The notes beneath the pieces are model-generated. The model made no database searches, was not told where the DNA came from, and was given only the letters and a program-made list of their open reading frames with translations. A stretch of DNA of 19,910 bases from Cenarchaeum sp. (GTDB lineage: Archaea; Thermoproteota; Nitrososphaeria; Nitrososphaerales; Nitrosopumilaceae). Shown piece after piece: positions 1 through 6,480 of the stretch. A program made the translations under genes and the position numbers. The stretch is taken from contig JAHRAJ010000073.1 of NCBI GenBank assembly GCA_020027365.1, positions 1 through 19,910 on the forward strand. The letters are read 5' to 3'. Position 1 is the stretch's first letter; each line of letters opens with the position of its first letter.

Positions 1-46
1 CCGGACGAGGGACTCATCCCCCGGACGGACTAATGGAGAACCCAGT

Positions 47-1063
47 ATGACAGCGTGGAGGACTGAGGCGGCTGGCAGGCAGATCAGCGCATACATCTCC
101 TCGGGTGACGGGGGAAGCGACTGGAACCGGGTCGTAATCAAGGAGCACATCAGAATATACAACTTTGAGACCATCGCGGGCAAGGTGGGGATCAACAACG
201 AGGTTGTGGCCCTGCTGGCCCAAAGAGACAGGCTAGAGGGAGGCTATCAGGCAAGCCAGCCGGTACAGAAATACCACGAGTGGCTGCTGTCAAAGCACCC
301 GCCGCCGGATACCGTCAACGGGGTGGACGTCAGGCTAGTCGAGATTCTGGGGGACGACCGGATCATAGGCCTTGCAAGGGATTTGGCAAGATCATACGCG
401 AGCATGGCGGAGCACGGAAGCGTCCCGCTCGAGCTGGCCGGCCAGGACGAGGTTTACTGGGGCCGGGTGACCGGCATTGCCATATGCGATTACAACGACG
501 CATGTGATGGGGACGCGCGGAGGGCGAATCTGGGCATCGACTCGCGTGTTACGGAGGAGCAGTGGAATGCGTTTCAGCTGTTTGAACGCACAAACGGTGT
601 CGACCCGGAGACCGGCGAGCCATATGCGTGCATATTCATCCAATGCGCGGGCGCCTCGTCGTGGACCAAGATTATCGTCCCCCGCTCCCTGTACGTATCG
701 ATACAGCCATCAGTGTGCGAGAACATGATGACCGGACTCGTATGCCAAAAGACCAGTAGCTGGTACGGAACCGGGGACAAGACGCTCTCGACCGTGGACG
801 ATGACCGCCATGCACACGACAATCGTGCCATCATCAAAGCCTACTCCGGCACGGTCGATACCAAGGCCGTAAACGAGATCAGTAGCGGCACATCGCAGAT
901 AGGATCCATCGAGAAATCCCACGGGCCGGTCGGGGGTCTGGGCCGAGCACAGATCTGGACAGGGGTGGACTATGGCGGCGGATGCGGAGGACGCGAGCAT
1001 CTATGCGGTACGTATAACTTTGGCATAACATCGCCGGACGCGTACAAGTGGGTGTTTGGATGA
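47..1063 (+). CDS. Unrecognised 338-aa protein, possibly partial at its 5' end
   Basis: I do not recognise this protein family. The reading frame stays open from the first bases of the window to the ATG at 47, so the gene may begin outside the window; the ATG is simply the first in-frame one. The first half is mixed helical and acidic, with no signal peptide visible from this start. The second half is rich in Gly, Ser and Tyr and holds at least eight scattered cysteines, including a short Gly-rich stretch with two Cys close to the C terminus. Such paired cysteines would fit a disulfide-bonded extracytoplasmic domain, but that is inference. The next gene follows within about 22 nt on the same strand and is membrane-anchored, so the two are probably one transcription unit. 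An alternative TTG start for that gene would overlap this stop codon by 8 nt. Confidence 0.6.
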   Translation: MTAWRTEAAGRQISAYISSGDGGSDWNRVVIKEHIRIYNFETIAGKVGINNEVVALLAQRDRLEGGYQASQPVQKYHEWLLSKHPPPDTVNGVDVRLVEILGDDRIIGLARDLARSYASMAEHGSVPLELAGQDEVYWGRVTGIAICDYNDACDGDARRANLGIDSRVTEEQWNAFQLFERTNGVDPETGEPYACIFIQCAGASSWTKIIVPRSLYVSIQPSVCENMMTGLVCQKTSSWYGTGDKTLSTVDDDRHAHDNRAIIKAYSGTVDTKAVNEISSGTSQIGSIEKSHGPVGGLGRAQIWTGVDYGGGCGGREHLCGTYNFGITSPDAYKWVFG

Positions 1064-1085
1064 TCCACGGCGCCATGGATGGCTG

Positions 1086-1820
1086 ATGTCCTCCGACAAG
1101 GACGGCATCGTGGGACTCGCCGTGGCGGCGGTGGTTGTGGCGGCCGCGCTGGCGTCCGTGTATGTCATACTGACATCCTATGATTATGTGTATTTTGACG
1201 AACCGGTCAGGAGGATCGGGCCCGATCTGGACACATTGGTCTGCGATCCCGGGTGTGCCGAGAGAGCAGGATCAGACAGTGGGTATGGATGCCTAGAGGT
1301 GGCGCCCGGCGAGCACGTGTGCAGGCCCGCGCGGGACAAGGACAGGTTTTGGCCCCCGGAAGGCAATAACACGCTACACGCGTCGGCCGCGCCGGTGACG
1401 TACGGCGAGATTGTGCTATTCCCAGAGGGCGTGGCCGACCAACAGATATTCGGCGTGGGATCCGTCGAGGTGGTGGATCGCGCGTCCGGCACGGTGCGCG
1501 TGGCCTTTGCAGAGCCCATGCGAGGCGACATCGGGTCCATCGTACATTCGGCGGTCCTCAGGCCGGGCGACACGTTTGTGTCCGACTGCTATCCTGCCAA
1601 GCGTTACCCGGTAGTCCACCTCGTGCAGTACACGGATCTGTTCGATATGGACGGCGTGACATACGCCGAGTTTTGGGGGATCCATCCCGACATCCTGTCC
1701 AACTGGCAACGCTGCGCCGATCCCGGGGTGCTGCAAACCTCGCTGGAGTACGACTACGACCTGGGGCTGCCCGAATACGGGGATTTTTCGTTTCCGCAGG
1801 CGGCGCAGCCAGGCGGATGA
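1086..1820 (+). CDS. Membrane-anchored hypothetical protein with extracytoplasmic Cys-containing domain
   Basis: This 244-aa protein has a single strongly hydrophobic N-terminal segment at about residues 8-30, preceded by a short charged stretch, and then a mostly hydrophilic domain. It therefore looks like an N-terminally anchored protein facing outside. Four cysteines (C53, C57, C69, C79) cluster just after the anchor and two more lie further on, which suggests disulfides or metal binding. I chose the ATG at 1086 because it puts the charged residues directly before the helix. A TTG at 1056 in the same frame would add ten residues and overlap the upstream stop. No TATA-like box is visible between the two genes, so it is probably co-transcribed with the gene at 47-1063. 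Function unknown; I do not recognise a family. Confidence 0.65.
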   Translation: MSSDKDGIVGLAVAAVVVAAALASVYVILTSYDYVYFDEPVRRIGPDLDTLVCDPGCAERAGSDSGYGCLEVAPGEHVCRPARDKDRFWPPEGNNTLHASAAPVTYGEIVLFPEGVADQQIFGVGSVEVVDRASGTVRVAFAEPMRGDIGSIVHSAVLRPGDTFVSDCYPAKRYPVVHLVQYTDLFDMDGVTYAEFWGIHPDILSNWQRCADPGVLQTSLEYDYDLGLPEYGDFSFPQAAQPGG

Positions 1821-1971
1821 CCGAACGACCGGGACAAGTTAGCCTGAGACCGGACACGTGATGACGCCGTGCCGGACGATGAACTGCATGTAAACAAGCC
1901 TGCTGGCGAGGATGGTCTTGTGCTGGGACGCGGCGGGCTGACGCGGCGGCGATGAATCATCCGGTACCGAG

Positions 1972-2079
1972 ATGAAACTCAAACAGCCTTCCGCTTGCGG
2001 CCACTATCTGGACGGCATCACCGGTTGCGTTTACGACCACCATCCCAAGTGCGCCAGTCCCCAGGACGTCCGTTTCTAA
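1972..2079 (+). CDS. Candidate 35-aa Cys/His microprotein
   Basis: A short ORF starts at ATG 1972 and ends at TAA 2077-2079. The peptide has three cysteines (C9, C19, C27) and three histidines (H11, H24, H25) in only 35 residues, in the region between the membrane protein gene and the AT-rich island. An in-frame stop at 1939-1941 limits the upstream extension. The Cys/His density would suit a zinc-binding microprotein, but the spacing is not a canonical zinc finger and no clear promoter or ribosome-binding site is visible. It could equally be a chance ORF; this is a weak call. Confidence 0.25.
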   Translation: MKLKQPSACGHYLDGITGCVYDHHPKCASPQDVRF

Positions 2080-2113
2080 TCCGTCCTGATCCGCGAGCAC
2101 GTACGAACATACA

Positions 2114-2572
2114 ATGTTGCAAGAGGATCACCTCGATGTTGATCTGAAGCAGGAAGAAATAGATGACTTCATAAAGATGTATGAAATGATGATGCAATCA
2201 TATTCCGAACTAGAAGTCATGTCATCTTCATCGGTGAGTGTTCCACATCCCGAGGATGTAGTACAAACACATGTTCGCGATGACGTGGCTACGTTACAAA
2301 AACAAGTAGATGACTTGAAATCCAAAGTGGATGAAATAATGCTCCATCTTAAACTTGATTCAAAATGTCGGGGCGAGATAGCCTATGATAAACTAAATCA
2401 GTCCATAGAAAAGAAATTCCTCAACCAGACGGTTGCAATTTATCTCAGCAATGAATGTATGACAGGGTATGGAGACACCATAGAAGATGCACACGAAATG
2501 GCGATTTCGAATTCCAATAAAAATAAGTTTTGTTTTAGACACGTGGGCGACAGTGTGCGTTTTGGTCTATGA
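2114..2572 (+). CDS. Coiled-coil hypothetical protein in an AT-rich island
   Basis: This 152-aa protein starts at ATG 2114. Residues about 10-35 are acidic and Met-rich helix, residues 36-50 form a Ser-rich linker, and residues about 58-80 carry a heptad-like helix rich in Val, Leu, Lys and Asp that should form a coiled coil. The C-terminal part has a mixed domain with two or three cysteines. I do not recognise a family. The gene's base composition is very different from its surroundings: the lines I counted are about one third G+C, against roughly 60% in neighbouring genes, and its codons favour A/T in third position. That suggests recent acquisition. Its TGA overlaps the next ATG by four bases (ATGA at 2569-2572), typical of translational coupling to the short ORF that follows. 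Confidence 0.6.
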   Translation: MLQEDHLDVDLKQEEIDDFIKMYEMMMQSYSELEVMSSSSVSVPHPEDVVQTHVRDDVATLQKQVDDLKSKVDEIMLHLKLDSKCRGEIAYDKLNQSIEKKFLNQTVAIYLSNECMTGYGDTIEDAHEMAISNSNKNKFCFRHVGDSVRFGL

Positions 2573-2718
2573 CCATGCCCATACGCAAACTTCTCATCAA
2601 AGATCATACGTACATTCCGAGCCGAAGTAATCTGCATTATCCATTGGTCGAAGTTGAATTTGATCCAAATAATACACCGAAAAGGATCAATGCACTAGCG
2701 GATACAGGATATGAATGA
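2569..2718 (+). pseudogene. N-terminal fragment resembling a retropepsin-like aspartic protease
   Basis: This ORF of only 49 codons overlaps the upstream stop by four bases. Near its end it has a strand-rich segment followed by ALADTG, which resembles the start of clan AA (retropepsin-like) aspartic protease domains: a beta strand, a turn, then hydrophobic-Asp-Thr-Gly with the catalytic Asp. The frame stops two codons later, so the flap and the rest of the fold are missing. Reading past the TGA gives a few more plausible codons before another stop. I therefore call it a truncated gene, although a real small protein cannot be excluded. It shares the low G+C of the coiled-coil gene upstream. 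Confidence 0.35.
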
Positions 2719-2786
2719 TCAACCACATCTTCCCACAAATATGGTCAAATTCTTGGCACTATTGACAATGATCGCGACAATGATAG

Positions 2787-2915
2787 TACACCATAAAACA
2801 GGCATTAGATCCTTTTCCCAAATTTACTGTAGATCGTCATCACATACCGGTCGTTGCCAAGATCGATTTCGATCCAAACCAGATCGATCCGAAGATTCCT
2901 GTTATTCATCCTTAG
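2787..2915 (+). pseudogene. Start-less gene remnant similar to the preceding fragment
   Basis: This frame is open for about 42 codons after a stop at 2784-2786 and has no obvious start codon. The peptide contains a His-Ile-Pro-Val-Val strand followed by an Ile-Asp-Phe-Asp-Pro-Asn turn. This closely echoes the His-Tyr-Pro-Leu-Val ... Glu-Phe-Asp-Pro-Asn segment of the fragment at 2569-2718. After the TAG at 2913-2915 the same frame continues with sensible codons until about 2972. The pattern looks like a second copy, or a frameshifted continuation, of the same decaying gene. A different 80-codon frame (2711-2953) crosses the region, but its Ser/Cys/Arg-rich second half does not look like a protein. 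Confidence 0.3.
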
Positions 2916-3013
2916 TTTGCCAAACACCCTGTCAATCCCAGTATGATCCATAAAGTTGAAAGGGGTTTAATTTAGGCGTGATGAACAGTGGCTTTAGAGG
3001 CATTGACATGTAC

Positions 3014-3038
3014 AAAAAAATAAAAAAAAATAAAAAAA
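3014..3038 (-). terminator. Poly-T terminator of the multicopper oxidase gene
   Basis: On the minus strand, 12 nt after the stop of the copper oxidase gene, there are three T tracts of 7, 9 and 7 bases separated by single A residues. Oligo-T tracts without a required hairpin are the usual intrinsic terminator of archaeal RNA polymerase, and this is the strongest one in the window. Confidence 0.75.
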
Positions 3039-3049
3039 CAGATCGGCCG

Positions 3050-4417
3050 TCACGCAACGGTAAACACCGTCGACATGCCTGCCGAAATGTGATCGTTGAC
3101 GTGGCAGTGATACATCCATGTGCCGGGGTTGTCGGGCACCATATCCACCACCTTTAGACTGGCAGGCAGCAGATCCACGACATCGGCGCGGTTGCCGTTC
3201 CATAAAACGGTGTTTCCATGCCAGTGCGGTGTGTGAAGGTCCACCTCGGTTCCCATGCCAATCAGATACCAGCGGACATTCTCGCCGCGATCCATGTCAA
3301 GTCCCCGCAGGTTGCCGTACAGATACCCGTTGATTCCATGCATCAGGTTGCTCTCCAAAAATCCGTCGTCCTCCACGTGATCCTCGTTGTCACACGTCTC
3401 GTCCGTAAACCGGGCCAGATTGTCGCACAGGTAGTTTCCAGAGTTTTCATCAAACACCGTAAACAGCGTCACAAACTCTCGATCGACATCGGCCGGCTTT
3501 CCGTCGGCGTCAGCCATGCCGCGTGCAGTCACAATCATCGGCCCAATCAGGCCAGAGTTGGTGTCGGCGGGCGAGTTCACGTGTGAGTGATACATCCACG
3601 TGATCGAGCTTGGATCGTTTGGTCCAGGTCCTGCGCGCTCTGGAACCTGCCATACATACGTATGCATGTCGCCGGGCTGGACTGCATCATCCATCTTGTC
3701 CCGCCCAGAGGTACCGTCGTTGTACGCAGAGCCCTCGGAGTCTTTGTTGTAAAAGACGCCGTGCGGGTGCATGCTGTACGGAATGTCTGCGTTGTTCTTG
3801 AACACAACCTTCAACGTGTCGCACACCTCTGCATGCAGTACGGGTCCAAGAACCCCCAGATGCTCCCATTCGGCGGCCCTGGGCTTTAGCTGTTCAAAGG
3901 TGTCATCCGTATATTCCCTATACACAGCCTTGACATACTCGCTGCCGATTGCAGACTCTGTGTTTTCCATAAAGACGTTTTCGTCCTCGTCAAACGCGTG
4001 GTTCTTGAGCAGGTTTAATCCGCTTGGCGCATAGTTCCAGACGATCTCGTCGGCTGCGATGTGGTATGTTCTAGTCTTGCCATCACCGGCCGCACATTTT
4101 CCGGACATTTTGGTTGCCATCGTCGTCTCCGTTGCAGGTACTGCCGTCATGGATTCCTTGTCGGTCATGGATTCCTTGTCGGTCATGGTGTTTGAAGGCG
4201 GCTTTTCCTCAGTCATGGTAGCAGAGGCGGATGGCAGGTTTTGTCCCACCTCGGAGCAGAGTCGGTCACCGCAGACAGGCGAGTTTCGTATTTGCTGGAT
4301 AAACGCATCATGCCCGTTGGTAAAACCGTTTGCACTGTCCAATAGCACATAGGATATTCCTCCAACAGTGGACAACGCCATCACCGCAGTCAGCAACGTG
4401 ATTTTTGTTGTTTGCAT
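3050..4417 (-). CDS. Secreted two-domain multicopper oxidase, ceruloplasmin-like
   Basis: This 455-aa protein should oxidise a substrate (ferrous or cuprous ions, phenolics, or a nitrogen compound) while reducing oxygen or nitrite on the outside of the cell. Residues 5-27 form a signal peptide or anchor. A Ser/Thr/Met-rich linker (about 60-105) contains a tandem MTDKES repeat. Two cupredoxin domains follow. All copper motifs are present: HPHG (217-220), HSH (277-279), HTPHWHG (395-401) and HCH-x3-H-x4-M (437-448, with C438, H443 and M448 for the type 1 site). The blue copper site is thus in the second domain, with a full set of trinuclear ligands. The segments between the motifs resemble one ceruloplasmin/hephaestin repeat unit. 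In classical NirK the type 1 site is in domain 1, so I do not call it nirK. The family is often annotated as multicopper oxidase type 3. A TATA box 23 nt upstream suggests a leaderless mRNA. Confidence 0.9.
   Translation of the reverse strand: MQTTKITLLTAVMALSTVGGISYVLLDSANGFTNGHDAFIQQIRNSPVCGDRLCSEVGQNLPSASATMTEEKPPSNTMTDKESMTDKESMTAVPATETTMATKMSGKCAAGDGKTRTYHIAADEIVWNYAPSGLNLLKNHAFDEDENVFMENTESAIGSEYVKAVYREYTDDTFEQLKPRAAEWEHLGVLGPVLHAEVCDTLKVVFKNNADIPYSMHPHGVFYNKDSEGSAYNDGTSGRDKMDDAVQPGDMHTYVWQVPERAGPGPNDPSSITWMYHSHVNSPADTNSGLIGPMIVTARGMADADGKPADVDREFVTLFTVFDENSGNYLCDNLARFTDETCDNEDHVEDDGFLESNLMHGINGYLYGNLRGLDMDRGENVRWYLIGMGTEVDLHTPHWHGNTVLWNGNRADVVDLLPASLKVVDMVPDNPGTWMYHCHVNDHISAGMSTVFTVA
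4148..4183. repeat. Perfect 18-bp tandem duplication inside the oxidase linker
   Basis: Two identical 18-bp units lie head to tail at 4148-4165 and 4166-4183. They encode the repeated hexapeptide MTDKES in the linker before the cupredoxin domains. The unit is a multiple of three, so copy-number change would only alter linker length. Confidence 0.85.
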
Positions 4418-4700
4418 GACGGGCGGATCTTACAACCTCATATAACCATATCGTGTTTTGCATACATTTATTCCAACAGTATGGAACAAGTTTGTAGAGG
4501 TTTAAAACATTTGAACACCTTTTGCCGCATGTTTTGAGATCGTGCCGCCCGTAGAATGCCAAAGCCGCCTCGCCAACGCAGACTTCCCACACACACGCCC
4601 CGCACTAGGATTGGTACAATTCCCCAACCCCAAGAACGGCGGTTGCATGCCGTTGAATGGCCGGCATAAAACACCAGCAATGATAAACAGACGCTGACAA
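4418..4700. other. Intergenic region between the oxidase promoter and tRNA-Arg
   Basis: Apart from the oxidase TATA box there is only moderately AT-rich sequence here, with a further AT-rich patch near 4500-4506 in both orientations. Long frames crossing it on the minus strand run straight through both tRNA genes, so they are not genes. I see no other element. Confidence 0.5.
4440..4446 (-). promoter_or_regulatory. TATA-like box of the multicopper oxidase gene
   Basis: On the minus strand the sequence GGTTATATGAGG places a TATA-like element 23-29 nt before the ATG at 4417. This spacing puts the transcription start almost on the start codon. Confidence 0.6.
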
Positions 4701-4778
4701 TGGCGGACTCGACCGGATTCGAACCGGCGACCTAGCGCTCCGGAAGCGCTCGCACTATCCATGCTATGCAACGAGTCC
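4701..4778 (-). tRNA. trnR: tRNA-Arg (anticodon CCG)
   Basis: A complete cloverleaf folds on the minus strand. The acceptor stem is GGACTCG/CGAGTCC. The D stem is GCAT/GTGC, and the anticodon stem AGCGC/GCGCT carries loop TTCCGGA, giving anticodon CCG, which reads CGG. The T arm is GCCGG-TTCGAAT-CCGGT, with discriminator G. CCA is encoded (complement of 4701-4703). A TATA-like AAATTAA lies 23-29 nt upstream (4801-4808). There is no intron. The 5' half and promoter are nearly identical to those of the second tRNA-Arg about 165 nt upstream, so the two arose by local duplication. Confidence 0.95.
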
Positions 4779-4943
4779 GTTGTGTGGTGGCACCCCGGGC
4801 TTAATTTGCATTGCGATAAGCATGCGCGGGCGTAGACGGCAGTATCGCAGGCGTTGGACCTCGGTTGACGGCCAGAACTATGATGACGGGCAACTACGGT
4901 GGCCGGCGGATCCGGTTGATCGCCCATACATCGAGAATCAAAA

Positions 4944-5021
4944 TGGCGGGCTCGGCCGGATTCGAACCGGCGACCTAACGCTCCGCAAGCGTTCGCACTA
5001 TCCATGCTATGCAACGAGTCC
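4944..5021 (-). tRNA. trnR: tRNA-Arg (anticodon GCG)
   Basis: The cloverleaf has a D arm identical to that of its neighbour, anticodon stem AACGC/GCGTT and loop TTGCGGA, giving anticodon GCG, which reads CGC (and CGU by wobble). The T stem is GCCGG/CCGGC, the discriminator is G, and CCA is encoded. The acceptor stem is GGACTCG/CGAGCCC, which leaves an A3-C70 mismatch; the other gene has A3-T70. A TATA-like GCAAATTA lies 23-29 nt upstream (5044-5051). The gene is probably functional, but the mismatch is notable. Confidence 0.93.
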
Positions 5022-5104
5022 GTTGTGTGTAACAACCTAGGCTTAATTTGCATTGCTATTGATCGGTGCTTGCCAAACGGCGGTCAGATGCCATACACGC
5101 CCGA

Positions 5105-5809
5105 TCAGGCGCCGTCATCGGCATGCTTTACAAAGACATAGTTCATTACAAGGCCCGCTATGATGCCGCCTGCTATTGGAGCCGCCCAGTACAACCAGTG
5201 AAACTCCCAAAATCCCGATATTAGTGCCGGACCAAACGTCCTTGCAGGGTTGACCGAAGCACCCGTGAGCGGCACGGCCACCAGGTGTATCAGAAAGACC
5301 ATCCCGCCTATTGTAAACCCGTGCCAGCCAGGGGATGCCTTTTTGTGGACGGCCGACATGAAGATTACCGTGACCAAAAAGAAGGTCAGTATTGCCTCTA
5401 CCGCAAATCCCGAGACGATGCTGCCGCCGAGCAGTTCGCTGGGCCCTCCCTGCGTAGCAAAGTTTACCTGCCTGCCCAAATCCGGCAGGATGGCCATAAG
5501 AGAGGCCGCCGCCGCCACGGCGCCGATAATCTGAAACACAATGTACATCACGCCGTCGGATATTCCGATTTTCTTGGTGATTATCATAGGGATTGTGACC
5601 GCCGGGTTTATGTGCGCGCCAGAGACGTGGCCAAACGCGTAGATCATCAGCGCGATTGCGCCCCCATGGCCCAAAGATATGAACAGTACGGACATTGTCG
5701 TGAGCTCCTCTCCAAAGGATGCTATGGCCAGTATTACAGACAGTGGTCCAAAGAACACCAGACCGTACGTGGCCACCGCCTCTGCAATCCACGCTCGGGG
5801 ATTTACCAT
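5105..5809 (-). CDS. Aquaporin (MIP family channel)
   Basis: This 234-aa membrane protein has the six-helix aquaporin fold with both signature half-helices: INPAVT (N68-P69-A70) and VNPARTFGPA (N187-P188-A189-R190). The frame is open upstream to 5965. I place the start at the ATG at 5809, where a strong TATA-like element (TTTTAAATTA, minus strand, 5831-5840) lies 22 nt upstream and the N terminus matches other family members. Aligning to E. coli AqpZ by distance from the NPA motifs gives the selectivity filter H48, H175, A184, R190. His in helix 2 and Ala in loop E are typical of plant TIPs and AQP8, which also pass ammonia; His in helix 5 and Arg are as in AqpZ. Water transport is likely; ammonia transport is inference, though attractive in an ammonia oxidiser. 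It stands alone upstream of the tRNA genes on the same strand. Confidence 0.93.
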   Translation of the reverse strand: MVNPRAWIAEAVATYGLVFFGPLSVILAIASFGEELTTMSVLFISLGHGGAIALMIYAFGHVSGAHINPAVTIPMIITKKIGISDGVMYIVFQIIGAVAAAASLMAILPDLGRQVNFATQGGPSELLGGSIVSGFAVEAILTFFLVTVIFMSAVHKKASPGWHGFTIGGMVFLIHLVAVPLTGASVNPARTFGPALISGFWEFHWLYWAAPIAGGIIAGLVMNYVFVKHADDGA

Positions 5810-5830
5810 GACACGGCCCCTTGATCCCTT

Positions 5831-5840
5831 TAATTTAAAA
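5831..5840 (-). promoter_or_regulatory. TATA-like box of the aquaporin gene
   Basis: TTTTAAATTA on the minus strand ends 22 nt before the ATG at 5809. It is the best TATA match in this part of the window and decides the start codon. Confidence 0.7.
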
Positions 5841-5841
5841 G

Positions 5842-6450
5842 GTTCGGCCGCCAGCTCGCAGGTCGTCGTGCCCGATCGCAAATCCTGATCGCAGACAGGG
5901 TGTATGTGCGGCAATGCAGGCAGGCCAGTTTTTGGCCCACAACGCCCGGCACGGATGCACTCCAAATAACGCCTTGTTGAACCAATCGGTTACCGGTGGG
6001 GTTTGCCTTGCTGGACAACGGGCGCAGCAGTGCCTGACAAGGCCATGACGACGACCGGTCACAGTAGCGGGCAACGACAGATGGAGCGCGGCGGCCACAG
6101 GCGAAAAGGCACGGTTTGCAAGGTCGGAGGATGGTGTAAAGGCAGACGGCGGGCCGTGCACTCCACGGCCAAACCGCCTGCACTCCTCAAGACCCGCTTC
6201 CGAGTGGTGTTCATGTAAAGGACTCATCAACCCGGGTTTGTAAACCGCCCCATCCACGGGGGTCACGCAAGCCATAGACATCGATCCACCAGGTCGACAT
6301 CCGGGCCCTTGCCAGACATTTCCCTACCGATCCATTGCACCCGGCAATCCATGCGCAAAAAATGTCACATGGTAAGATGTGGATTGCAGAATCTTCGCCG
6401 ATCAGGGATTTTTTGCGGCCAACCGGCCGATCGTCTTGCAATCCCGAAAT
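5842..6450. other. About 600-nt stretch without a convincing gene
   Basis: This divergent region separates the aquaporin from the TPR gene. Overlapping frames of 70-150 codons exist on both strands, but their products are Arg/Pro/Cys-rich and inconsistent, and none has a promoter at the expected distance. One plus-strand frame (6003-6218, TTG start, basic product) is the least bad. I could not recognise a known structured RNA (no SRP, RNase P or CRISPR motifs). Confidence 0.4.
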
Positions 6451-6451
6451 G

Positions 6452-6458
6452 TTATTTA
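6452..6458 (+). promoter_or_regulatory. TATA-like box of the TPR gene
   Basis: TTATTTA lies 23-29 nt before the ATG at 6481 and supports that start over the upstream in-frame GTG at 6379. Confidence 0.6.
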
Positions 6459-6480
6459 CACCCCAGAGCACAATCCACGC

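Noticed and set aside
2711..2953. 80-codon plus-strand frame in the AT-rich island
   Set aside because: The second half is Ser/Cys/Arg-rich with no fold-like pattern, while another frame there reads as a recognisable remnant.
3050..4417. Copper nitrite reductase NirK
   Set aside because: The type 1 copper ligands lie in the second domain with a full trinuclear set, unlike classical NirK; kept as multicopper oxidase.
4502..5053. 183-codon open frame on the minus strand
   Set aside because: It runs through both tRNA-Arg genes and its internal repetition is just the tRNA duplication translated.
6003..6218. 71-codon basic ORF
   Set aside because: It has a TTG start, no promoter at the expected distance and an atypical composition; noted under the gene-free stretch.
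5842..6450. RNase P or SRP RNA
   Set aside because: I found none of the conserved core motifs on either strand.
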